Assembly (NCBI GenBank): GCA_045863195.1
Contig: BTUI01000002.1
Location: 62,001 to 126,000, forward strand
Direction of reading: 5' to 3'
DNA from: W-Chloroflexi-9 sp045863195
GTDB lineage: Bacteria > Chloroflexota > Dehalococcoidia > UBA2979
Length of the DNA stretch: 64,000 bases
Shown here one piece after another: positions 1 to 8,226 of the stretch. The number at the start of each line of letters is the position of its first letter. Positions within the stretch are counted from its first letter, which is position 1. The position numbers were made by a program, and so were the translations under genes. Below the pieces are notes generated by a model. That model saw only the letters and a list, made by a program, of their open reading frames with translations. It ran no database searches and was not told the origin of the DNA.

Positions 1-146
1 GTTGTCTCGGAGAGGTTCGTCCACCGCGCGATGCGGGCCATCTCGTCGTCGGCGAGCCCGTCCGCCTCGAGGATGACGGCGACCGGGTTGCCGAGGAACG
101 GCCGCGCCGTGAACACGTCCACCTGCTTGAAGCGCACCACGTCCAT
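1..146 (-). CDS. PhzF family isomerase/epimerase, N-terminal fragment
   Basis: Only the first 48 codons lie in the window; the gene continues beyond base 1. The translation carries the PhzF family N-terminus: a VDVFTxxPFxGNPVAV segment followed by an acidic helix with W-T-N-L-S-E-T. PhzF proteins are diaminopimelate-epimerase-fold enzymes that isomerise small metabolites; without the rest of the gene the substrate cannot be guessed. The start is the ATG at 146, preceded by a G-rich AGGGGG sequence. A -10-like TACGGT (complement of about 172-177) lies upstream. Confidence 0.85.
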   Translation of the reverse strand, partial: MDVVRFKQVDVFTARPFLGNPVAVILEADGLADDEMARIARWTNLSET

Positions 147-251
147 CGCCCGCCCCCTCGCTGCGTCAGGCCCACACCGTAGGCCGCGGGATGGCGACCG
201 GCACCGGCCAATCGGCGGTGGTGTGCGGGGCATCCCCCGAGGTGGGCAGGG

Positions 252-605
252 CTAGTGCTCGGAGCGCTCGTGACGTGCCGCGGCGATGAGCGCCTCCGCG
301 GCACGTACCGCCTCGCGCTTCGCTGCGGCGTCTGAGCGGGCGGTGGAGATGCGCGAGGCGCCGCCCCAGAGCCGGAAGGCGAGCGCGAACCCGCCGAGGA
401 GGCCGAGCGACAGGCCGACCCAGAACACGCCCCACCAGCCCGCGGCGGCCAGGAGGCCCGGGCGATCGCCGCGGAACCCACTGGCGGTCGCAATCATCCA
501 GAGCCAGCCGACGAATACCAGGCCGACGATCCCGCCGGTGACGCCGCCGAGGCCGACCGCCAGCCAGACGGCCGGCCGGCTGCTGCTGCGGCGCTCGGGC
601 GGCAT
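252..605 (-). CDS. small membrane protein, unknown function
   Basis: Predicted 117-residue protein. Two hydrophobic spans (about residues 13-40 and 53-78) are followed by a charged, Ala/Arg-rich C-terminal helix of about 35 residues that should face the cytoplasm. I recognise no family. It starts 5 nt after the stop of the upstream luciferase-like gene on the same strand, so the two are probably co-transcribed. The gap to the next gene (147-251) holds only the PhzF promoter region. Confidence 0.6.
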   Translation of the reverse strand: MPPERRSSSRPAVWLAVGLGGVTGGIVGLVFVGWLWMIATASGFRGDRPGLLAAAGWWGVFWVGLSLGLLGGFALAFRLWGGASRISTARSDAAAKREAVRAAEALIAAARHERSEH

Positions 606-610
606 CGCGG

Positions 611-1621
611 TTACCCCGCAGCCTCGGCGGATGCGGGGAGCCCGAAGGCGTCCGCGATCAGTTCATAGGAGCGGACGCGGTCGGCGAAGTCGTAGGTGAT
701 CGTGAGCAGCACCACCTCGTCCGCGGTCAGTTCCTCGGCGATCGCCTCCACCTTCGCCTTCACCTGCTCGGGCGTGCCGATCGCGGCGCGGGGGCGGGAG
801 TACTCGATGTACGCGAGTTCGGCTTCGGAGTACTGGAACGCCAGCGCCGTCTCCACGGACGGGATGCCGCCGCGGCGGAACCGCCAGCAGTACCGGCTCC
901 AGGAGAGGCGGATCGCCTCCTCCTCGGTGGGCGCGGCGATCGCGGAGATGCCGACGGAGACGCGCGGCTCCGGGCACCACGCGGACGGGCGGAAGCGCTC
1001 GCGGTAGAGGCGGACGGCGCGCGGGCCGGCCTCCGGGTTGATGAACTGCGCGAAGGAGAACGGCAGGCCGACCTGCGCGGCGATCATCGCGCTGTCCAGC
1101 GAGGAGCCGAGACACCAGACCTGCGGGACGCCGTCCACCACGGGGGTGGCCTGCATGCCCCGGAAACGGTGGTCCTCCGGCAGCGTGTCGGAGAGGTAGA
1201 GGACCAGGTCCTGCACCTGCTCCGGGTACTGGTCCAGGGTGAGCGCGCCGGGGCCGTGCGCCAGCGCGGCGGCGGCCAGTTGCGTGCCGCCGGGCGCGCG
1301 CCCCACGCCGAGGTCGATGCGCCCGGGGTGGAACGCCTCCAGCGTGCGGAACTGCTCGGCGACCTTCAGGCTGGAGTAGTGCGAGAGCATCACGCCGCCG
1401 GAGCCGACGCGGATGCGCTCGGTGGCGGCGGCGATGTGGCCGATGAGGATCTCCGGCGCGGCCGAGGCGAGCCCGCCGCTGCCGTGGTGCTCGGCGACCC
1501 AGAAGCGCGTGTAGCCCAGGCGATCCGCCGCCTGCGCCAGCGCCACCGTCTCGCGCAGCGCCTGCGCGGCCGTGCCGCCCTCGCGGATCGGCGACTGATC
1601 GAGCACGCTCAGTTCCAGCAC
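611..1621 (-). CDS. luciferase-like flavin-dependent oxidoreductase
   Basis: Predicted 336 aa. Belongs to the luciferase-like monooxygenase group (LLM class, MsnO8-like) with the N-terminus LSVLDQSP, the WVAEHH motif near residue 50, and the GSGGVMLSHYSSLKVAEQF stretch typical of the family. These TIM-barrel enzymes use reduced FMN or F420 to oxidise small organic substrates. I place the start at GTG 1621 because GGGAGG lies 4 nt upstream and the family N-terminus begins there; a longer reading frame to 1777 overlaps the divergent gene. A flavin reductase gene lies divergently next door and could supply reduced flavin, which is an inference. Confidence 0.88.
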   Translation of the reverse strand: MLELSVLDQSPIREGGTAAQALRETVALAQAADRLGYTRFWVAEHHGSGGLASAAPEILIGHIAAATERIRVGSGGVMLSHYSSLKVAEQFRTLEAFHPGRIDLGVGRAPGGTQLAAAALAHGPGALTLDQYPEQVQDLVLYLSDTLPEDHRFRGMQATPVVDGVPQVWCLGSSLDSAMIAAQVGLPFSFAQFINPEAGPRAVRLYRERFRPSAWCPEPRVSVGISAIAAPTEEEAIRLSWSRYCWRFRRGGIPSVETALAFQYSEAELAYIEYSRPRAAIGTPEQVKAKVEAIAEELTADEVVLLTITYDFADRVRSYELIADAFGLPASAEAAG

Positions 1622-1643
1622 GCAGCCTCCCTCGCCCGGATCG

Positions 1644-1674
1644 ATTCTACGCCGCGCGGCACGGCGGGTATCCT
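1644..1674. promoter_or_regulatory. face-to-face divergent promoters
   Basis: The 82-bp gap between the luciferase-like gene and the flavin reductase gene contains a -10-like TAGAAT on the minus strand (1649-1644) and TATCCT on the plus strand (1669-1674). Predicted transcription starts give short leaders carrying a Shine-Dalgarno in each direction, so expression of the two flavin genes is likely linked. Confidence 0.5.
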
Positions 1675-1703
1675 CGACGTCACAGGGATCGAGGGGAGAC
1701 GCC

Positions 1704-2258
1704 GTGGTCGGGCACCGGATCGAACGCACCGAGGACGACATCATCAAGGAGGCGATGCACGAGATGCCGTATGGCATCTACGTGATCGGGACCACGGCTG
1801 ACGGCCGCGCGAACGGGATGATCGCCGACTGGGTGATGCAGGTGTCGTTTTCGCCTCGGCTGGTGGCCGTGGCATTTGAGCGAGACTCCACCTCGCTTCA
1901 GCGGGTCCGCGCGCACGGCTACTTCACCGTGAACCTCCTCAACCAGGAGGGGAACGGCATGGCGCTGGCGGCGAAGTTCGTGCAGCCCTCCAACCCGGAG
2001 AAGGTGAAGGGCCGTACCGGGGACGCCTCCGTGCGTCAGCCCGTCGACAAGCTGGCCGGCGTGGACACGCGCCCGTCCGAGCGCGCCCCGGGCTGCCCGA
2101 TCCTGGACGACGCGCTGGCGTACCTGGAGTGTCAGTCGGAGCAGGTGCTCGAGGTGGGCGATCACGTCGTCGTGATCGGCCGGGTGCTGTACGGCGAGGT
2201 CCAGCACAGCGGCGAGCCGCTGACGTCCACCTACACCGGCTGGTCGTACTCGGGCTGA
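1704..2258 (+). CDS. flavin reductase family protein
   Basis: Predicted 184 aa, usual length for the FMN-binding flavin reductase-like domain. Recognisable features are the N-terminal MPYGIYVIGT strand, the segment LVAVAFERDSTSLQRV, and NLLNQEGNGMALAAKF, which form the split-barrel flavin site. Function: NAD(P)H-dependent flavin reduction, or FMN-dependent reduction of a small substrate. GTG 1704 is chosen because GGGGAG precedes it by 6 nt; an internal ATG at 1755 is possible but lacks such a site. Confidence 0.85.
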   Translation: MVGHRIERTEDDIIKEAMHEMPYGIYVIGTTADGRANGMIADWVMQVSFSPRLVAVAFERDSTSLQRVRAHGYFTVNLLNQEGNGMALAAKFVQPSNPEKVKGRTGDASVRQPVDKLAGVDTRPSERAPGCPILDDALAYLECQSEQVLEVGDHVVVIGRVLYGEVQHSGEPLTSTYTGWSYSG

Positions 2259-2268
2259 GCCCCCGGCG

Positions 2269-2844
2269 TCAGCGCGCCGCCAGTTCGCGCAGCGAGCCGG
2301 CGAGCGCGTCCGCGGCGCGGCGCACGGTGACGGCGTCCGGCGCCGTCACCTGCAGGAGCACGAGGCCGTGCGCGAGCGCCAGCAGCGGCTCCGCGAGGAG
2401 CGCCGGGTCGAGGTCCGGCCGCAGTTCACCGGCGCGGATCCCGAGGCCTACGAGTTCTTCGACCTCGTGCCGTTGCGCCTCCAGCCGCGCCTGCTGCCGC
2501 GCGCGGAGGTCCGGGTCGCGCGCGGCCTGCGCGGTCGCCTCCACCCAGAACCGCCACCACGCGCGGCGTTCCTCGTCCTCCAGCACGAACGTGGAGAGGA
2601 GCGCTTCGATCCGGCCGAGCGCGGTCGCGGTGGCGCTGACGGTGGGTGAGACGCCGGCCGAGTCGATGGCGGCTAGGACGAGCCCGCGCTTGTTGCGGAA
2701 GTGGTAGTTCACGGTGCCGGTGCTGACGCCGGAAGCCTCCGCGATCTGCCGCATGGTCATGCCGTCCACCCCGCGCTCGCCGATCAGGCGCGTCGCGGCG
2801 CGGAGAACGGCGTGGCGGACGCCCTCGTCGGCGGGGTTGGTCAT
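2269..2844 (-). CDS. TetR family transcriptional regulator
   Basis: Predicted 191 aa. The N-terminal helix-turn-helix is clear: the core MTMRQIAEASGVSTGTVNYHF at about residues 29-49, followed by a typical all-helical ligand domain with TetR_C-like WWRFWVEAT. The ATG at 2844 overlaps the stop of the upstream oxidase gene (ATGA), so it is translationally coupled to it and probably controls that operon or responds to its substrate. A longer frame to 3102 exists but lies inside the oxidase gene. Confidence 0.88.
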   Translation of the reverse strand: MTNPADEGVRHAVLRAATRLIGERGVDGMTMRQIAEASGVSTGTVNYHFRNKRGLVLAAIDSAGVSPTVSATATALGRIEALLSTFVLEDEERRAWWRFWVEATAQAARDPDLRARQQARLEAQRHEVEELVGLGIRAGELRPDLDPALLAEPLLALAHGLVLLQVTAPDAVTVRRAADALAGSLRELAAR

Positions 2845-4178
2845 CGGACGGCCCCCAGGACGCGGTCGGTGTAGGTGTTGCCGAAGACGCCGGACGGGTC
2901 CAGGCGGCGGCGGGTGGCCTGGAACTCGTCCCAGCGCGGGTACAGTGGCCGCAGCGTCTCGTGCGTCTGGAAGTGCACCTTGCCCCAGTGCGGGCGGCCC
3001 TCGTAGTCCCGCATCACCGTCTCCACCGCCTCGAACAGCGGCTGGTACGCCTCTGAGCGGCGTGCGCGGACGGTGAGGGCGGCCGCCTCCCGCCGGTAGC
3101 ACATGGAGAGCGGCACGGTGTCCGGCGCGGCCCAGCGCAGGACCGCCGGCAGCGCCGGACGCCAGCCGCTGCGCCGTACCAGGGTGCGGATGCGCTCGAT
3201 CGCCTCCCGCGCGTGCTGGCGCGGGATCACGTACTCCATCTCCACGCGTCGAGGCCCGGCGCGGCGCGCGGCGAGGCGGTGCGCGCGGTCGATCCGCTCC
3301 TCCAGCGGTTCGTGCGGGAGCACGCGGCCGAGGCGTTCCGCGAGCGGCGGCGCGATCTGCTCGGCGCGCTTCACGGAGGGCTGGCCCACGCGGGTCGCCA
3401 CCTCGTCGTTCAGACGGTCGCGCCAGCCGAGATCGGGCGTGCGGTCGGTGCGCCGCGCCTTCCGGATCAGCGCGTCGCCGGACGCGAGGTCAACCTCCGC
3501 CTCCAGTTGCTCTCCGGCATGAAGGAGGGCGGACTGGCGCTCCAGCACCGCCTCCACGGTGCTCGCTTCCTCCTGCTGCAGGAGGTGCGCGGCGGGCTGC
3601 ACCTTCAGTGTGACCGTGGAGAGGATGCCCGCGGCGCCGAGGCCGGTGACGGCGGCCTCGAACACCTCGCGTTCGCGCTCCGGGGAGCAGTCGAGGACGT
3701 CGCCGGTGCCGGTGACCACGCGGAGCGCGGCGACCTGCGCGGCGAGGCTGGTGACGTGGAGACCGGACCCGTGGGTGCCCGTGCTGATCGCGCCGCCCAG
3801 CGTCGCCTCGCCGGCGTCGCCCCAGGCGGGCAGCACGAAGCCGCGCGACCAGAGCTCCTCCTCGAGACGGCGGAGGGTGACGCCGGCCTGCACGGTCACC
3901 AGGCCGCGGGTCACGTTCAGGTCCAGGAGCGCGTTGTAGCCCTCGATCGCCACGAGGTGGCCGTCCGAGAGGGCGACGCCGCTGTAGGAGCGGCCGCCGC
4001 CGGCGACGCGGACGCGCTCCTGCTCGGCGCGCGCGTTGCGGACGATGAGGACGAGTTCGGCCTCGGTGAGCGGGCGGTGGATGCGCAGGGGCGCGCAGAT
4101 CTGGTTGCCGGCCCAGTTGCGCCAGCGTGGCCGGTCGTCCTCGCGCGCCCGTCCGGGCACGAACCTGCGCAGATCCAT
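2841..4178 (-). CDS. FAD-linked oxidase, aldonolactone oxidase type
   Basis: Predicted 445 aa. An N-terminal FAD_binding_4 (PCMH) domain contains RVRVAGGGRSYSG and the GEATLGGAISTGTHGSG motif; the C-terminus has the D-arabinono-1,4-lactone oxidase hallmark GRPHWGKVHF followed by FGNTYTDRVLG. The family oxidises sugar lactones or polyols with O2 using FAD. The usual flavin-linking His is not obvious to me, since the sequence is AGGGRSYSG rather than GxGHS, so covalent linkage is doubtful. The start is set at ATG 4178; a longer frame to 4241 would overlap the upstream small gene. Ends by overlapping the TetR gene. Confidence 0.85.
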   Translation of the reverse strand: MDLRRFVPGRAREDDRPRWRNWAGNQICAPLRIHRPLTEAELVLIVRNARAEQERVRVAGGGRSYSGVALSDGHLVAIEGYNALLDLNVTRGLVTVQAGVTLRRLEEELWSRGFVLPAWGDAGEATLGGAISTGTHGSGLHVTSLAAQVAALRVVTGTGDVLDCSPEREREVFEAAVTGLGAAGILSTVTLKVQPAAHLLQQEEASTVEAVLERQSALLHAGEQLEAEVDLASGDALIRKARRTDRTPDLGWRDRLNDEVATRVGQPSVKRAEQIAPPLAERLGRVLPHEPLEERIDRAHRLAARRAGPRRVEMEYVIPRQHAREAIERIRTLVRRSGWRPALPAVLRWAAPDTVPLSMCYRREAAALTVRARRSEAYQPLFEAVETVMRDYEGRPHWGKVHFQTHETLRPLYPRWDEFQATRRRLDPSGVFGNTYTDRVLGAVR

Positions 4179-4200
4179 CAGACGCAGTCCCTGCCGGGGG

Positions 4201-4395
4201 TTACCAGAATCCGACTTTGTAAAAGAGGCCGCGGTGGGCAAAGCCCTTGTTGCCCGCCTTCTTCACGCGCTGGAGGTGCTTGGCGCAGAACCAGAGCGTG
4301 AGGCGCTCGCAGTCGTCCGGGTCACGCACCCAGCGCGACACGGCGACTTCCTCGATGGGGCGGGCGGTGCAGAACTCGCAGCGTTCGAGGGCCAT
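4201..4395 (-). CDS. small Cys-rich protein, unknown
   Basis: Predicted 64 aa, Cys/His pattern C6-x2-C9, C37, H40 and many aromatic residues, suggesting a small zinc-binding fold. I do not recognise the family. The promoter is striking: TAGGAT (minus strand, 4407-4402) lies 6 nt before the ATG, so the mRNA should begin at the start codon (leaderless). It sits 22 nt upstream of the oxidase gene and may be its co-transcribed leader gene. Confidence 0.65.
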   Translation of the reverse strand: MALERCEFCTARPIEEVAVSRWVRDPDDCERLTLWFCAKHLQRVKKAGNKGFAHRGLFYKVGFW

Positions 4396-4461
4396 GCGGC
4401 CATCCTAGCGCCGCTGTCAGACTCGGTCGCGCGCGGGGTGGCGGGGGAGGGGGAGAACACC

Positions 4462-4506
4462 GCAGCCGCCCGTGGAGGGCGGCTGCCGGGACGCCGGGGC
4501 GTCCGT
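4462..4506 (-). terminator. tandem hairpins downstream of the 56-aa gene
   Basis: A perfect 10-bp stem (4462-4471 with 4477-4486, loop GTGGA) is followed by a shorter GGACGC/GCGTCC stem up to 4506. It lies just after the stop of the small minus-strand gene at 4521 and before the leaderless promoter of the next gene. There is no T-run, so termination strength is uncertain. Confidence 0.5.
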
Positions 4507-4520
4507 GTGACCGCGGTGGG

Positions 4521-4691
4521 TCAGGCGGTGCGGCGCTGTCCGGAGCGCAGCACCCAGCCGCTACCGGCGACGTTCGAGAATTGCTTCTCCGCGCCACAGT
4601 TGCGGCACGTGCCAACGCTGGTCGTGCCACCCGGCGCCGGAAGCACCCAGTGGTGCACGTCACACGTCTGGACCCGAGCCTTCGAAGCCAT
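4521..4691 (-). CDS. 56-aa zinc-ribbon-like protein
   Basis: Small gene, 56 codons, beginning MASKARVQTCDVHHW and containing GTCRNCGAEK. The C-x2-C knuckle plus an upstream Cys-x2-His-His could form a single zinc site. Similar minute proteins with a C-x2-CG-x2 plus aromatic tail occur in actinobacteria and Chloroflexota, with no assigned role that I know of. The start is supported by GGGGGAA upstream and by a good promoter: TTACAT (4782-4777) and TATGGT (4759-4754), 17-bp spacer, minus strand. Confidence 0.7.
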   Translation of the reverse strand: MASKARVQTCDVHHWVLPAPGGTTSVGTCRNCGAEKQFSNVAGSGWVLRSGQRRTA

Positions 4692-4935
4692 GGTTCCCCC
4701 GCCTGATTCTGCTGCTTTCGCCGCTCGATTCCCCGCGAGCAGCGGCCTCCGGCACCATAACAGATTCGACGGCCGGATGTAACGGGTACGTAAGGGTTAG
4801 CGGGCAGGTTTCCCGCGATTTCTTCACCGGACGGTGAGTTGTCGGGGCTTCAGGGGGCCGATACGGTGCGTGCGGGCGTCCGGCACCGCCGATCCCGCCC
4901 GGCCCGCTGGCCGAGATCGCGACGGGAGCCGAACC
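4692..4935. promoter_or_regulatory. divergent intergenic region, zinc-ribbon gene and metalloprotease
   Basis: This 244-bp gap holds the minus-strand promoter TTACAT-N17-TATGGT (4782-4754) for the 56-aa gene, and a plus-strand TACGGT (4862-4867) that may serve as -10 for the metalloprotease gene, about 68 nt before its GTG. No RNA gene or repeat is evident. Confidence 0.45.
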
Positions 4936-6549
4936 GTGACCCCCTCCACCCAACGCCCGCACCGTGCGGTGCGCACCCTGCTCGTGGTGGCCGCCTCGCT
5001 CGCCGTCGCACTCCTCGGTGCGTCCGGCGCCGCCGCCGAGCCGCTGCAGACGGCGAGTCACGACGACCACGTGACGTGGCCAGTCCCGGACGGGACGCCG
5101 CTGCAGGTGGACCAGAAGTGGAGCGGCCCGGTGGCCATGTGCGTGGTGACCAGTCCGCTGGCCGCCGGCGTGACGGCCGACCTGCTGGTCTCCTGGGTCC
5201 GGCAGGCGATGGACGCCTGGAACGCCGTGAACGCCAACGTGGAGTTCCAGTACCAGGGTATCTGCAGCGGGACGCGCACCCCCGGCAACTCGATCAACGA
5301 GATCACCTTCGCCACGTATGACGCCGCCGACTCCGCCGTCGGCACCGCCCACACCTCGTTCGTCGGCTCAACGCTCGTCGAGGCGGACGTGACGCTGCGC
5401 CTCAACGCGGAGCAGCAGGCGGTGTGCTGGGTGAACGTGCTGGTGCACGAACTCGGCCACGTGCTGGGCTTCACCCACAGCGAGTACCGCTCCGAGGTGA
5501 TGGGGTACGGCCCCTGCGGGGTGTTGCGCCCGACGCCGGCGGAGGTCGACATCCTCGCGGCCGCGTACGGGACGCGGACGTCCGCGCTGACCATCGGGAC
5601 GCCGGCGCCGGCCGGGGCGGCGACGCTCACGCTCGGCGGGCGGCAGGTGGCGTACCAGGGCTCCGCGACGAACTACTACTTCCGCCCCTACGTCCGCATC
5701 GCCGGCGACAACACGCTCGCCCTCCGTCCGCCCGAGTGCTCCACCGTCGCCGGCCGCACGGACGACGAGTGCATCTCGAACACCACGAACTCCGCCGACT
5801 ACTGGCCGGCGCACCAGGAACTGGGCGAGGTGACGTCCACGCCCGGGGCCACCAACGTCGTGGCGGCGGCGTCGCTCGGGCAGTTCGCCCGCAGCCTGCA
5901 GCCGTGCAACTCCGTGGGCTGCGCGACGGCGTTCCAGGCGCGCATCGGCGAGGTGCGGGCGATGAACACGGGCGTGGACTTCGCCTACTTCGCCCGTGCG
6001 ACGACGGACGGCAAGGTGTCCGTGCAGCTGGTGAACACCTCCTTCTACTTTCCGCCCGACTTCCTGGACGACGAGCGCACCTTCGAGGTGCGCCGCCGTG
6101 GGGTCGCCGGGACGAGCGGCCTACTGGGGACGTGCCGCCTCAACCTCGGCGAGACGTGCACCCTGTCGCTGAGCGTGGCCGGGATGGACCTGGAACTGCT
6201 TGCGGTGACTTCCGGCGGCACGAAGACCGGCGTGTGGGTGACGGGCCTGGCGGCGATGGAGACGACGGCCCCGCCGGCCACCCCGACCACGCCGGCGACG
6301 TCGGCCGCCCCGGCGGGGACGCTGTTCCTCGGCTCGCTGCCGTCGAGGGGCTTCGGGCTGGCGGTCTGGGTTGGCGGCCCGGTGACCTCCGCCTCCTCCG
6401 ATCCGCGCGTCGGTGCGATCTTCGTCTCGCAGGGCGGCGCGCTCCGCGGCTACACGGTGGGCGCGCCTGCCTTCGTGAACGCGGCGTTCCTGAGCAACGT
6501 GGGCTCGGAGATCCCCGCGAACACCCCGGTGCTGGTGGTGGTCCGCTAG
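4936..6549 (+). CDS. secreted matrixin-like zinc metalloprotease
   Basis: Predicted 537 aa. A signal peptide (residues 1-34, hydrophobic core LLVVAASLAVALLG, cut near AAA-EP) is followed by a zincin domain: H171-E-x2-H175-x5-H181, the extended HExxHxxGxxH site of metzincins, with a Met-turn candidate M189 (SEVMGYG). After about residue 215 comes a beta-rich region and a Thr/Ala/Pro linker (about 455-475) leading to a small C-terminal domain. Start chosen at GTG 4936 (GGGAG 7 nt upstream); a longer frame to 4834 would lengthen the N-terminus ahead of the signal peptide. Its stop shares a CTAG with the convergent gene. Confidence 0.85.
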   Translation: MTPSTQRPHRAVRTLLVVAASLAVALLGASGAAAEPLQTASHDDHVTWPVPDGTPLQVDQKWSGPVAMCVVTSPLAAGVTADLLVSWVRQAMDAWNAVNANVEFQYQGICSGTRTPGNSINEITFATYDAADSAVGTAHTSFVGSTLVEADVTLRLNAEQQAVCWVNVLVHELGHVLGFTHSEYRSEVMGYGPCGVLRPTPAEVDILAAAYGTRTSALTIGTPAPAGAATLTLGGRQVAYQGSATNYYFRPYVRIAGDNTLALRPPECSTVAGRTDDECISNTTNSADYWPAHQELGEVTSTPGATNVVAAASLGQFARSLQPCNSVGCATAFQARIGEVRAMNTGVDFAYFARATTDGKVSVQLVNTSFYFPPDFLDDERTFEVRRRGVAGTSGLLGTCRLNLGETCTLSLSVAGMDLELLAVTSGGTKTGVWVTGLAAMETTAPPATPTTPATSAAPAGTLFLGSLPSRGFGLAVWVGGPVTSASSDPRVGAIFVSQGGALRGYTVGAPAFVNAAFLSNVGSEIPANTPVLVVVR

Positions 6550-7748
6550 CGCAACGCCGCGATGAGCGGCGCGGCGAGGTCGCCACGCCGCCCCGCGTGC
6601 ACGCGGTCGAGGCCGAGCCACGCCGCCATGAGGCGGAGCTCGTCCGCGAGCGCCGCCGCCACCTCGCGGCGGTCGACGTCCGCCTCCGCGAAGGCGGACG
6701 GGACGAGGAGCGTGCGCGCGGCGCGGTCCGCCTTCACGTCCACGCGTGCGACCAGGCGGTCGCCCAGGAGGAACGGCAGCACGTAGTAGCCGTACTGCCG
6801 CTGCGCCGGCGGCGTGTACAGCTCGATGCGGTAGCGGAACGCGAAGAGGCGTTCCGCGCGGGCGCGCTCCCACACCACCGGGTCGAACGGCGTGAGCAGC
6901 GCCCGCGCGCGCACCGCCCGCGGGCGCTTCGCCTCCGGGTGCAGGTAGGCCGGCTCGCCCCAGCCCTCGATGGTGGCGGTGTCGAGCGCGCCCTCCGCCG
7001 CGAGGTCGCGCAGGTGCGGCGTCGCGATGCTGACCGGGACGCGGTAGTAGTCCGCCAGGTCGCGCGCGGTGCCGATGCCGTGGTGACGGGCGGAACGCAG
7101 CAGGAGCGCGCGGATCGCCTCCTCTGCCGGGGGCGTCGCCGCCTGGATGGCGTGGGCCGGCAGGGCGCGCTCCGGCAGGTCGTACAGCCGCTGGAACTGG
7201 CGGCGGGCGTTGGCCGTGAGGACGCCGTTGGCGAAGAGCCATTCGAGCGCGATCTTGCCGTGGTTCCATCCCCACCACGGCCCGGTGCGCTGCCCGGGAT
7301 CCTCCAGTTCGCCCGCGGTCAGCGGGCCGCGCTCCCGAATCTCCTCCACGACGGCTTCGAGGTAGCCGGGGCGCTCCTCCAGTAACTGGCGCGGCCGCAC
7401 CCACTGCTTCCCGCCGCTGGCCGCCATCCGGTGCCGGAACAGCGCATGCGCCTCCACCGGGATGACGGACGCCTCGTGCCCCCAGTACTCGAAGTGGTCG
7501 CGGCTCCACAGGAAGCGGTCCAGCGCCTCGCGGTCGTACGCGCCGAGGCGGGCGAAGAACGGGAGGTAGTGCGACCGCACGAGGACGTTCACGGCGTCCA
7601 GTTGCACCAGCCCCATGCGCTGCATCACGCGCCGGAAGTGCCGCGCGTCCACGCGCCCGGTCGGGCGTGGCTCCGCGAACCCCTGCGCGGCGAGGGCGAT
7701 GCGCCGCGCCTCGGCGGCGGAGAGGCGCCCCGAGGTGCGCGCGGGCAT
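6546..7748 (-). CDS. YcaQ/AlkZ-like DNA glycosylase (HTH_42 family)
   Basis: Predicted 400 aa, family-typical length. The N-terminal winged-helix region carries VQLDAVNVLVRSHYLPFFAR; residues Q49-L50-D51 form the QxD motif that YcaQ uses catalytically to unhook DNA interstrand crosslinks and excise alkylated bases. Later segments ending in LLGDRLVARVDVKADRAA match the beta-barrel part. The ATG at 7748 shares one base with the stop of the upstream thioesterase gene. The function is known for the family; the lesion spectrum here is inferred. Confidence 0.85.
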   Translation of the reverse strand: MPARTSGRLSAAEARRIALAAQGFAEPRPTGRVDARHFRRVMQRMGLVQLDAVNVLVRSHYLPFFARLGAYDREALDRFLWSRDHFEYWGHEASVIPVEAHALFRHRMAASGGKQWVRPRQLLEERPGYLEAVVEEIRERGPLTAGELEDPGQRTGPWWGWNHGKIALEWLFANGVLTANARRQFQRLYDLPERALPAHAIQAATPPAEEAIRALLLRSARHHGIGTARDLADYYRVPVSIATPHLRDLAAEGALDTATIEGWGEPAYLHPEAKRPRAVRARALLTPFDPVVWERARAERLFAFRYRIELYTPPAQRQYGYYVLPFLLGDRLVARVDVKADRAARTLLVPSAFAEADVDRREVAAALADELRLMAAWLGLDRVHAGRRGDLAAPLIAALR

Positions 7749-8161
7749 CAGGCCGGGATGTGCGTCGTGGTCACCTCGGCAAGCAGGCGGCCACCGTCGC
7801 CGGTGACGCGGGTGCGCACCACGGCCACGCGCTTCCCAGCACGGACGAAGCGTGCCTCCGCGCGGATGGTGCCGCCGGGCTGGTTGGAGAGGAAGGTCGT
7901 GTGCAGGTCGATGCCGACCATGAACTTGCCGTCATCCTCGGTCGCCATGCGGTGGGTGTTGGCGAGCGTGGTCGCGGTGTTGTCGGCGAGCGACACCATG
8001 ACGCCGCCGTGCACCATGCCGGTGGGGTTCGTGTGCTGCGGGCCGCACTCGATCTCCAGGACGGCGTGCTCCGCGTCCACCTCCACCTTGCGCGCGCCGA
8101 GGAACGTCGCGAACGGGCTGAGGCCCGCCTGGTATCCCTCGCGCCAGTCGCCGGTCGTCAT
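7748..8161 (-). CDS. PaaI-like hotdog thioesterase
   Basis: Predicted 137 aa. Single hotdog domain with the family pattern NPTGMVHGGVMVSLADNTAT: the HGG loop after the first helix and the Asp on the central helix. Such enzymes hydrolyse acyl-CoA or aryl-CoA thioesters in the cytoplasm. A strong AGGAGG lies 5 nt before ATG 8161. One-base stop/start overlap (TGATG) with the downstream YcaQ gene indicates coupling, although no functional link is obvious. Confidence 0.87.
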   Translation of the reverse strand: MTTGDWREGYQAGLSPFATFLGARKVEVDAEHAVLEIECGPQHTNPTGMVHGGVMVSLADNTATTLANTHRMATEDDGKFMVGIDLHTTFLSNQPGGTIRAEARFVRAGKRVAVVRTRVTGDGGRLLAEVTTTHIPA

Positions 8162-8226
8162 CGCGTCCTCCTGCTGCTCCGCGCGGCAGCGTAGCAAAGC
8201 GCCGCGCGACCTCCGAAGGCGGGACG